Assembly (NCBI RefSeq): GCF_011397635.1
Contig: NC_064753.1
Span: forward strand, 30,652,322-30,716,321
Length of the DNA: 64,000 nucleotides
Source: Epinephelus fuscoguttatus
Lineage: Eukaryota > Chordata > Actinopteri > Perciformes > Serranidae
Direction of reading: 5' to 3'
This document shows, piece after piece, positions 37,901-50,400 of the stretch. Each line of letters starts with the position of its first letter. Position 1 is the stretch's first letter. Under the pieces are notes generated by a model, which ran no database searches, was not told the origin of the DNA, and saw nothing but the letters and a program-made list of their open reading frames with translations. The position numbers were made by a program, and so were the translations under genes.

Positions 37901-40900
37901 GACACACAGCCTTCCCCTGCTGTCACCGCGACCTCTGCACCTCATCGAGTAGCCAGAGAAGCCTCTAACCTCAAACAGCTCGCCTGTAACTATAACAACT
38001 GGCTTGAAAATGAGGTGGCGGACGCTGTCCTGGTGTCGCTGTGCAGCGATAACGAACGTGAGGAGTTTGTGAAGCAGGTGTGTAACAATGGTTTGTTGAT
38101 GAGGAAGCTGCTCTCAGATCAGATGAACAGCTGGCTGTATGGATACTGTGCCAACTCCTCTGCAGACGCTGCCTACATGGCGAGTCAGTTCTGTGTCTAT
38201 GACCAGTGGATCGAGCAGCCCTCTGCCCCGGTTGGCCCCTCGCTGCTGGAGTTCTGCATGAGCCTGGACAGCCCCAGACTGACCAATCTCATCTGTGAGC
38301 ACACTGGATTCTTCCTGCTTTTATTCTCCAACCCTGAAAACGTGCACTTCATGCCTAACTGCACAAAGCAGCCTCCTCCGGCACCATTCCCTGACATGGG
38401 CTCAATAATGTTAGAGTCTTGTCGTTACTCAGAGTGGCATGATGTGATGCACATTAGCATTGATGTTTTGTCACAGTGCATCCGCCTGGATAACAGTGGT
38501 TTCATCAAAGAGGTTTGCGCTAACAAAACGTTTCTAAACAGTCTGCTGCTCAATGAAGCAAATGCATGGCTTGAGGATCACTGCAACTCCTCTCTCAGCT
38601 TTCAAACTCCGGAGCCGACCCAGCCCTTCGTCATCGCAGACTGGTGCGACTACCACACGTGGGGAGAGCGGCAGGTGGACGATTCAGTGATCGGCCTCTG
38701 CTGGCATTACGATCAACTTGCCTTTCAGAAGAACGTCTGCTGCAAAGCGTCTGTGTTTGAGAAGCTGTTAGAAGACCCTCAGAACAAATGGCTGACATCA
38801 GTCTGCACAGACATAAAGGAAATAGAAGATATAGCAGTGTTACCACAGGTGGGTATCTTACCTGGATGACTTGGATCTGTTTATCCAAAGACTACTCAAT
38901 ATGCATGCACAAAAAAAGAATAGAAATACATTTTCATTTAAGTCCCACTTCATAGAAAAATGTCCCTGCACACTGAAAAAAAAGAAGTAGAAGCAGAAGC
39001 AGCTGTTAAGATGCAAAAACTATGGACTGTTTTTGGAGGTAAGAGGCAAAAGGTGTTTCACATGAACTTATCAGCTACCTTTGGGGTCACATGACCTAGA
39101 TGGAAACCAGACAGTTGCTGCGTTTCCTTTAACTTTTACTAGTTACTGCAGCTGCCCCTACAAAGTATGTACTGTTCCATGCAGTATGCAATTGGGACAT
39201 ACTACTTTGTCATTACATTGCACCCTGAACTTTGACCCTTTTGCTCATATATCGGTTACCTTGGAGATAAAACAAAACACTATTTTCCAGAGACAAAGGT
39301 CACCTCGAAGAGCTCTGCTGTTGTGACTTTGCAATGTATGTAGTTTTAAGCTACAACTGCGTACAGTAGCCTACGTTATATCCTTTTGTTGTTTGTTATC
39401 TTATACGTATGATACGACGTAGATTACCAAGATTGTGGATCAGGATAGACAGAAAAGCATGCTAACTTACTGCAAATTGACTGGATGCAGTAGAACATCC
39501 TGGTATTTTTGGCATTTTGCATTTGACACACTATGTATTCGGACAAACTAGATATTTCTCTGGCATATTGGATATTATGGAAGGGTAAGGTAAAACTTTT
39601 ATGTCCCAGAGAGGCAATTTGAGTCCAGTATCACACTGCCAGGGGTAAATCATGGACATTAGTGGTCACTGCTGGTTAAGATAAGTGATAGCAGACGGGA
39701 CAAAGGACGATCTTTGCTTTGTGCTACATTTAGGGCGGCAAAACCTCCGCCCTGACGGAAACATCTAAAACTCAACATGGACACTCAACGGGGATATTGA
39801 GAGTCTGAGACAGTAGACGGCGCTTTAGAGATGACCCAGTCTTTATACAGATGATCTTACAGCACAACTTGACCACTTGACCAAACCAACAGACAATGTC
39901 AAACAAAAGACTCAATAAAGGCAGAATAGAACAATTTCATGATTGTCCTATCAACACTGAATCTCCTCAGCATCCTCAAAAAGAATATCATTGGTTTGCG
40001 TTCTTACAGATGATGTACCATTACAGAAAAGAAGTTAAAATGTTATTTTAAAATAAGCCTCTAGTACAGCATTTGTATTCTGATGTTGTTTGCATCTGTT
40101 TTTAGGTGTGCAAATACTCTGAGTGGACCCGTCCCATCATCGTCGACATGACCGAGCTAGCTCTCTGCGCTGAGATCGACCCACATAACTTCACCTCCAA
40201 AGTCTGCGCCAATGAGACAGTCCTCCAGAACCTGTTGGCCAATCAGGACAACACCTGGTTAATACAGCACTGTGCCAACCATTCAAATCAAAGGGTGACT
40301 CCCAGTGGAGGTGGGGAACAAGGAGAAAGCCCACCTGGATTCAATCCTGCAGAGCAGTGCCAGTACTCAAGCTGGAGCATATCTCTTCCAGACGCAGCCC
40401 TCTTGACTCTCTGCTGGGAGCATGACCAGATCAGTTTTGTCTCCTCCATCTGCCCTGATGCCGGTCTTCTCTTTTTGCTGTCCCAGGAGCCATCTAGTTT
40501 GTGGGTGAGCAGCATGTGTACCACCTACACCAACTACACCACTAACAGCAGCAGCACCACTGCAGAGCCTAATTTTTGCCTCGCCAAGAGCCTGGTGCGA
40601 CAGTTCAACTGGACCTGCTCAGCTGACTTCACCTCAGCTTGCCAGCCCGGGGCCAGTCAGAACATGGCTCTGCAGATGATGGTGCGCTGCTGGGTGGAGA
40701 GTCTGAGGTCCAGGGTGGAGGATCTGATGACTCCACCTGTGGTGACAGTGTTGGAGCAGGCAGTCAGCAATACTGTGGTGATCCTGTTGGCCCTGGAGGA
40801 GGTCCACAACACCTCGTTGCATGTCACCGAGAACATACGACTGAGCGTGTTAACATCTGTAGTTCGTTATCTTGAGAGGGTGGACAACTTCGACAAAAAG

Positions 40901-43900
40901 AGGGTGTTGCTGCAGTGCTTTGGGGTAAGTAGTTTTCCTATTAGTATTGGAGGTAGTATACAGATCCTGTAATCATCAATTAAAAGTCATGCATTGAAAG
41001 TGTCACCTAAACAATTAGCAAAATATTCTTAAAGCTGGAGTGAGGAACTTTTGACTCCCCCCTCTGGCAGTGAGAGTAATTACACAACGCAGTCGATGCA
41101 CGCTCATGCCGTATGCCTGCATGAGCGCCACCTCCACCCCTCTCTCGTTTGTTTTTAACCTTCTTAAAGACAGGACACGAAGTCAATGAGCAAGGAAAGA
41201 AAAAAAATGATCCAAAACATTAGCAAGAAATTAGTGAAAAGAGAAAATTAAAAACAAGGAAATGACCCAGAGAGAAGGCTTAAAAATTATAATAATTCTG
41301 CAACACAATTTTAAAACATTTTTTTATCAAGATGCTCACTGCTTTTTTTTTTTCCCCGATGTCTTTGAAAGAAATTACACCAATTTGCTCAAGGTTCAAA
41401 GGTTCAAATACTTGCAAAAAGCGCCTGAAAGCAGCACAAGAAAAGTGATGTTGCTCCAGATTTCAAAGGGTTAATGGAGCATCCATTCCAGAAATCTTTC
41501 TTGGACACTTCTTGCTCCTAGCTGCTGCTTCATCACTATGGCCTCTCCACCTGTTCCTGCCCTCTTAAGCTCTGGCTGGTTGACATAAAACAAATCGCTT
41601 CCAGTGAGCCAGCGCGGGAAAGTCGCCACAGACACCAGACACCACAACTCCGGTACACTACAAAGTACAGTGAACTCTCCTGGCGGCAGCAGGCTTAATC
41701 AGCATTGTGTTTACTTGTTTGGCAAGGGCTTGAATGTAACACCCATGTATTAATGTGTAAGCAGTATGTGACAGTTGTAGCTGGCCGTGGTGGAGCAAAT
41801 TCTAATATTTTATAGTTCTGTTGGGTTGTTAACAATGCTTTATGTTGTGAATGTTTTCAATGTAAAAATTAGTGTTAAGTAAGCAGTAACTATTTACAGC
41901 TGTCAGATTAATGTAGTGGAGTACAAAGCCAAACATTTCCCTCTGAACTATAGTAGAAATATAAAGTAGCATCGAATGGAAATAATCACAGCAGCTCAGC
42001 AAATGTTCCCCAACACATCGCACCACTGCTTACTATATTATTGTCTACTACTACTACTACTATTGTACTATACTATATGAATGACTAATTAAGTTTATAT
42101 TGGCTCTTTGTTGGAAATGTATTCTGCAGGTTAATCTTCATCTTTTATTTATCTATGCTCAATCGGTTTCTGTGTAGAACAATTCATTGACTTTATGCTT
42201 TATCTAACCATTCGTCCGTATCAGTTACCATTAGCGTCATTGTATAGCTCCAGTGTACAGGCAGCCTACAGCTGGTGTACAGTTACACTCCTGTCATCGA
42301 TATGGACATAATGAATCTCTTCCTCTTGGTGTAATCTCTAATAGGCTCACACTCGATTTAACAATCACAATAATGTGTTAAAACAGACGCCCAGATTCTG
42401 TTGTGCCGTTAATCCCCTTGTTAATAGTGTGTGTGTGTGTGTGTGTGTGTGTGTTTCCCTCCTGTAGAGAGTCTTAACCAGTTTGATGCAGACAGCAAGG
42501 GACGTGACCAGCGATGAGTACTTCCTCATTAAGGTGATTTTACCACACCTTAGATGTCAGTCTAAGTTTTTAGCCATGCTGACAACATGGCTCTAGTGAT
42601 GGCAAAGTTAATCTGCCAGTTTACCACTTTGGTCGAAACTGAATTATCTCAACAATTGTTGGATGTATTTTCATTAAATTTTGGACTGACATTCATAGTC
42701 CTCAGAAGATGAATCCTAATGACTTTGCTAATCCTCTGATTATTCCTCTTGCGCAGGGGTCGGCAACCTTTACCACTGAAAGACCCATTTTTGGCCAAAA
42801 AAAGGGGGGGATCTGTAAGGAGTCGCAAAGCATATTTGAGCCTTTTAATTAAAGTATCTAAATTAGTTAGCATTCATTAGTATTCATTATTATCTTTTAC
42901 CATGAGGTGGTAAAAGATAATAATGTTGACTATTCAAGATTATTGGCTGCTTTAACTTTGCAGCATTGGTGGTGAAAGCAAACAAATCTGTCTGCACACT
43001 ATTAATTTCTCTGTTTTCTTTTTTGGTTTTGGAATCCATAGTTAGCCTAGCTAGGTAAACTCAAGACGAGTCACCATGATTGAGGTTTGGAAAAAATTAT
43101 TGGAAAAGGCTCCAGGACGTATGACAAACATTTTAGTTGACGAAATGTTAAAACGTTTTTTTAACTGGTGTATAGGCTGCACATTTTTACAATAAGAGAA
43201 TGTAAAATGACTTTAGGCCTAAAACAATGATGTATGAAAATTAAATTGTTAAAAATAACATATTCTTTACCTTTTTTTTTTGGACAAACCCACAGGGAGC
43301 CACTGTAGAGAGGATAAAGAGCCACATGTGCACAACGTTTTCACTTATCCTTCAAAATATTTTAACATGTACCAGATACTACATTGGCTCAAAATTTGGC
43401 ACAGGCATTCATGGCCCCCAGATGATGAACCCTAATGACTTTGCTAATCTTCTGACTATTCCTTTAATGCCAACGGTTATACGAAGTTTTCACTTATCTT
43501 GTAAAATCTGTTAACATCTACCAAATGTATTGGTGCAGACATACATGGTCCCCAGATGGTGAATCCTCCTAACTTTGGTGGTCCCCAAACTTTTCCTCTG
43601 GCTTCGCCATGAGTTTTGAGTGACATTTCTCAACAACTGTTGGTTGGACTGCCATGAAATTTGGTACAAACATTCATGTCCCCCTGAGGATGAATTGTAA
43701 TAACTTTGGTGACCCACTAACTTTCCCTCTGGCACCATCATTAGGTCAGATTTTTAATTAGCCCAATACTTTTGTTTATGACCAAATACCTGCACAACTA
43801 ATTGCATTCCCATCAGCCTCAGATGTACTTTGTGTTAAATGCTAATTAGAAACTATTAGCATGCTAACATAGCAATCTAAAATGGTGAACACTGTAAATA

Positions 43901-46900
43901 TTCAATCTGCAATAAGCACATTAGCATTGTCATTTTCATTTAGATTTAGCACAAGGCACAGCACTACTTATTTATGTTATTTATTTTCATGTTTGTGTTA
44001 ACTGAGTTCCTCATGTGTTCATGTGTCCAGGAGTACTTTGATATTCCGCTGGGCAGCCTGAGCTCAGTGCTCAGTTCAGCTCACATCACCACCGTCAGAC
44101 TGATCCTTCAGTACTACAGCAGAAACAAGGATAAGCTGCAGGTGACTAAGCACACCATTACACAACCATGTGAAACCTACACTGACCACAACAGCAGTGT
44201 TTCCCTGTGTCTTCCTGGAATTCTTTGTTCTCTGTTTCACCATTGTAACACTGGTTAAGTCTTTAGCTGATTACACAGTAGGCTACACAGTTTGGTATTC
44301 TTGCTGACACGTAATTGTTTCTGTTTACCAGTGTCCTGACAAGTACCTGTCCGCCATGGTGTCAGTGTTGTTCCAGACCCACCTGGTTAAAGATGTTAGT
44401 CTCTTCCCAGAGCTGGCTCCACTGCTGGCTGCAGCCAGCCCAGCTGACATCCAAACTCTGCCCTCACTGCAGAACAACATCAATGTGTAAGTCATGGAGT
44501 CACCTAATCATTTCTAATGACCCAGTACTCATCTGTAAAGAGCCTGATACTTATTATTATAAGGCAGATTTATTCATGATTATTGTGTCACTTATTCTAA
44601 CAGCAGTATTATTTCTCTGGTGCACTGGTGTGTGAATGATGAGGACTGTTTCCTGGGTTTCTTAAAGGTTGCCCTTCGTCATTTGTGGTGCTTCTTAAGT
44701 TCACACACGATGTTATTAGCAGAGGATCATGTTTTTCTGGTTACAGTTTAAATTTGTGTTAATATGTTGATTTTTTGTCTCAAAGATTACCTCTCTATGC
44801 CAGAATCCTTAAATGGCTCAGTTGTTAGATACAGTACTTTATTAATCAAGGTGGGAAATTATGTAAATAAGAACAGATAAATAAAGAGGTGCCATTGAAC
44901 CTCAGGAACCTCGGGTTAAAACCTGTTTCTAAAAACTTGCTGACAGGATGCATTCATTCCATGTCGCATGCCTTTGCACTTTTAAATGGCGATATGTCAA
45001 GCTCCTTTCTAAGTTAAGACCAGGAACATACCAGTGAATTCAGTTTATTTTAATAGCCTGTTCAAAGCTTCAGACTCACCTTGCATCCAAAAAAGATCAT
45101 ACTTATTATCATTTATGTTTGTGTATCATCTGCCTAAAGTATGTAGTGAACACCATGATTTATTTCGGTGGTGCACAATAATGCAATCTCACTTTCCTGC
45201 ATTCACTGTGTTTCCACGTGAACACAGAAGTGGTGTCAGGCTTCTGCAAGAAGTGATGTGTCACTGCACCCTGAGGTGCCAGGAACATTCATTATACATA
45301 GAAAGTAAAGGAAACGAGTTGACTGACTAGATTTCAATCTAGAGAGGCTTTGTAACGTGTGCGGAGGTTTTAGCTGTTGATTCAACCAGAATGAGACATT
45401 AAATGTAGAACAGCAAGGAAACCTTAATTCTGCTCTGGTCTTTACTATCCATGTCTGACTGTAAATTTGAGTCAACATTAATTTTCTCTTAAGGGAAGTT
45501 TTGTCTGCAGACAGCGCACACATAGATCGAGCATTAAATACATCTCATAGTATCACAGTCCAACATGAGTTTTTTGTTTCTTTTCTTTACAGTAGAAATA
45601 AATGAGTCTGCTGTTAGATTATGTCACTGTGACTATCTGGATGGTAAATATGTAGCTGCCTCCAGAGGGGAATTAGCTTAGCTTAACATTAAGACTGGAA
45701 ACTTGGAGAAGCATCAAGCCTGGCTCTGTTAATAGGTAACAAAATTCACATTCACACAAGGGAGTACAACCACAAACTGTTATTCTTACATTTAGGGGTT
45801 TGTACAAATCATGTAAAAGAGATATAGCATGTTAACTAGTAAATTGTAGAGGTGCTAGTATGGGCAGATTTTTTTTAATGTTTACTTTGAGTCAGGCTTG
45901 ATTCTCCCTGGTTTCAGTCTTTATGCTAAGCTATTTGCCTCCTTGCTGTAGATCAATACTTAAACGGTAAGTTCATTATTTTTTAAGCTGGACCCTACTT
46001 TACCATGATTATGTGTCTGAGTGACTAATGGGAACAGCAATTTTTGAAATTGGTGCAATATTGATTGAGACCACTGCAGCAAGCAGCAGTAAAACAGGCT
46101 GCAATGTAATCACTCCGGCCATGTTTGCACCATCAGTTTACGTCCACTAAAACAGCTTGTTTTTGTCACTGACGGCTCAGATTATTATTCTAAGTGTCTG
46201 ACAACATTATAGAAAGATCTTCACAGAGGTCAACCGTCTCATTAAAGAGTAATATCGTTTTTGTTCAACTAGAAACAGTCCCGAAATCGCTATTGCCAAA
46301 TACACCAGACTCCATTTAGATAAACGGTAAATTTATCATCGTGAAACACACCTCATTTAAAGTAAGGTAAATAAATAAAACTCACAAGAACCATCTTCGT
46401 TCATCTTTCTACTTTTCCACATTTTACCAATCACCAACCCTGGTGTGGTTGAAATAAACCCTTAACTCACCCAGTAAGCTGTAAGAATATGCTGGCTCTA
46501 TGCAGGCTAAAAATACTGTTTATTTAAATGGGGCCTGGAGGTTCTGGTCATAGCAATTTCAGGGCTGTTTCTGATTAAACAAAAAGGCTCTTACTCTGCA
46601 ACAAAAATGTCTATCACTGTAGGGATCCTGGTCATAAATTGTCAAACACTTAGAATAAAAATCTGAGCCTGTCAGTGGTACAAACAAGCACTTTTAGTGG
46701 ATGTAAACTGACAGTGCAAACGTGCCCCTAGTGTTTAATGTTGTTGCCTGATTTCCCGCAGATGGCTGCAGTGGTCTTGCTAAATGCTGGGCTAATTTAT
46801 GTTAAATGTTTTCTCCCATCAGTCACGCAAAAATCATGGGAACAGGTTGAAAAATATCAGACATAGCCTTTGTAAGAGAGACATGAAAGTGGTATCAATA

Positions 46901-47413
46901 CCGTCAGAAACCCAGAAGGTCAAACCTTTTTCTGTATTACTTGTACCGAGCTTATGAAGAAACATGGTAAGTTTAATTTGCTTAAATGAAATCTTTAAAT
47001 GCAGACCACATGAAAATATTCAATAAAACTTTTACAAAGCAACAGCTCTGGTATGTGGCACACGTTTAAACAAAACTCATTATTTCCTAGGAGGGAGACC
47101 ATTAACAGACACCTGCACCACATGACTCTGGAGCAGCGACAGGCGTTTGGCTTGTGGTACAGTAAAGTTATGCCTCCCTCCAACATCATCAGAGGTCATC
47201 AGTCACTCATCAGGGACACAGGAAACCTGATCGCCTACCTGCCCTTCCACAACTTCCAACACCTCTCATCTGCTCAGGTAACAGCCCTCTGAGCTCTGAC
47301 ACCTGGCTGGGAAACCTGACACGCCAGGACTCAGTCAGTTCTATTAGCCTCAGGGCACAGCAGAGCTACTTGTCACATTTGGGTTAAAAGAAAAGCACAG
47401 ACAGCCTCTTCTT

Positions 47414-47473
<60 letters not shown>

Positions 47474-50400
47474 ATATGCTTGTAGCTGACGTTCAATAAG
47501 TAAAGATAGGAACACATGAATTAAAAATGACCTGAGGATAAAGGGGTTACTGACCTTAAGCATTCAACCATGACTTTAAAAGCTTTTGAAGGAATAGTTT
47601 GACATTTTAAGAAATGCAGCGACTCACTTTCCTAAATATGAGGCCACAGCCAGCAGCCACTTAGCTTAGCTTAGCTTAGCTTAGTTTAGCTTAGCGCTAA
47701 CCCATATTGACAATGACAAATAGTTGTTTTGACATATTTTTGTAAGGATTAGATAAACAAGATGTAACGTGTTAATTAGCAAGCTTTAGAGGTGCTCATA
47801 GGCGGATTTTGTTACCATCAGACAGACTCAGGCTAGCCGTTTCCCCCTGTTTCCAGTCATTATGCTAAGCTAAGCTAGCCTGCTGCTGGAGGGTGGCTTC
47901 ACATTTCACCTACAGACATGAGATTGGTATCAATCTATTCATTTAACTCTTGGCAAGAGAGCAAATAAGCATATTTCCCAAACTGTCTAACTATACTTTT
48001 AAAGATTTCATCTGTGCTTGGCATATGTAGAGTGTTCCCCAACCTTGCAAGCTGCTCCTTTGAATGAGTTCATGATTCTGCAGGTTGTGAACACAGACAA
48101 GTTCTTGCTTCTCTAATATTTATTTGTCAAATTTTCAAAAAGTGTCTAATGTCTAATATTCAGACAGTGATGTTTCTGTCATGTTTCTCTACAGCTTTTG
48201 GACGGGCTGGATGTGTTGCAGAGAAACACCCTCACTTCTCTAAAGCAGGAGTTCATAGCTCAGAGCCTCATCGGCACCTACAGGAACCTGACAGCTCAGG
48301 ATTTTATCAGGTTGGAAATGGTTCATTTTGATAGTATAGCAGTGTAAAATGATGAACATGTAATATATACACACATCTGTCTCTATGGTAATAATTTGCC
48401 TGGGTACAGATCTTTGAATCTGATATCAGGGAAGGTCATTTTCAGAAAGACCTGCATATAACTGAAACCTTAGAAAAATATGGTGTTTCATGGGCGGCAA
48501 TGTTGAAAGGTTTTCATAGTCACTGGCAGCACAAATTTAAATTAAGTATGTTATTAAGTGTGTTGTGTTCACAGTTTTCACATCGTGTTACTAATGTGAG
48601 CTTGAATGCTAGAATGTTTTGTGTTGACTTGCTTCGTACGAACGAATAACTCGCATCACATGCATGTGAAATCACTGAATAGATAAATGAACTTCCGCTA
48701 GTATGTCCTCGTCATACATCCCCGGACGATCTCAATGCTGATTGGCTATCATGGCGCAAAGTGGTCACTGAAGTTCAGATTTTTCAACTCTTGCAGATAA
48801 GTGTATTGGCTTCTCGCCGCTTAATTTGCATATTTTTCATCATTTGCATCGCGTCCATTGCATCCGCATTTGCAACCAATCGTGTCAGATATCTTAAGGT
48901 CACATGTGCAATGGGCAGTAATTAACTTTTTTTTTTTACAAAATGTAAATCTAGATTTTTGGGAGGAAACCTCTCATTGCTCCCAGTTGTGTGTTGTTAA
49001 AACAGTGTTTGTGATTTTAGGCTGGGTAACCTCTCCTGCCTGGCAGACCCAGAGGACCTCCTCATGTACAAAGACACTGCGGTCTTCAGTGTCATCCAGG
49101 ACATTGTTATGAACTGCACACGTGATGGACTCAGTCTGCCCAGCCATCTGGTGGGAACACAGAAGTTATTGTGCGGTTATTTATAGTTTTTAATTTATGT
49201 GCTTACATGTAACAGCTGCATGTAAGGAGTATTTATAAGCTATATGTTGTCCCTGTGCTTGTTCTGAACTCCATGTCCAGATTTCCAGTCTGTTACTGAA
49301 CAGATCAGAGTTAAAGGTCCCCTCCTTGCTCAGTCCCGGTCGCCTGGCAGAGCTCGGCCCCCTCCTGCCTTCGCTGGGTGTGACTTTCCTGCAGGATGTC
49401 ACACCGTCACAGCTGCTCGCTGCCCTCCCTGCCCTCGACTCTGTTGCCTTCAGCCCTGCACAGGTAGAGGAGCGAACTCAACCTACAATCCATCTCTACT
49501 GCCACTTAACATACAGAATTTTTTCTTTTAAAATAAATGCCAGGGGTATAGTCAGTCCCTTGATCGACATAAGCCCCTATCTGTTGTCCATGGTTTGACT
49601 GAATGACAGCTGGTTGGGCTCATAGTTGCTGAGGAACAGCTGTCAGACAGTCGGTCTTCAGCACACTGACCCCTGAGGCGAGACGGCTCGTGAGGCAAAT
49701 ACCTGGGCTTTACTTCGCCCTCAGCTATCATCTGAAGTGGAGCCGTTTACTTTCACCTCCACCTCACAGCTGCTGTCTTGCTTTTAAGGAGTCTTTAGAG
49801 CATTAACCTCTTCTGACCTACAGGTAGTTTGGCAGGTTCATCATGATTTTTTTTTATATTGTAGTAAATAGTGATGTAGTGGCAGCACCTTGGAGCCTGT
49901 TTACGCCTGGTATTAATATGTGTGGACAGCTTTAAGTCTGTCTGTCCACACCTGGCATGTGTCTCCACTGACCACTTGTGATCCAGTTATCCAAGATTCA
50001 TGTTAATACCAGTTGTAACTAGGGCCTAATCTGAATCTTTCAGTAGATTCTGAATGTATTTATCACCACTTAAAATGGTAGTTGCTTTTTATTCATTTGC
50101 TTCTTTCTGTTTGTTTTGCAGGCTTCCATAATCATAGACAAGATGTCTTCAACTAGCACCGTGAGTTATTTTATTCACACATCACAATGTGAATTTAGTT
50201 GAGAGATGCTCTTTACACCCTGAGCTGAACACCTCCCTCTCCTCTGCCCAGCTGACCACTCCAGGCCAACTGCAGAAGCTCGGCTCCCTCATCATTGGAA
50301 TGAGGACAGAGACATTGTTAACCCTCACATCTGACAGGCTGCTGTCATCCCTGCCTGCCATGGCCCAACACACACCGTGCCTCAGCCCGCAGGCCAATGC

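Noticed and set aside
47416-47472. Long (TG)n tract as a CRISPR-like or regulatory array
   Set aside because: Plain dinucleotide microsatellite within an intron, about 140 nt from the nearest exon; no spacer structure.
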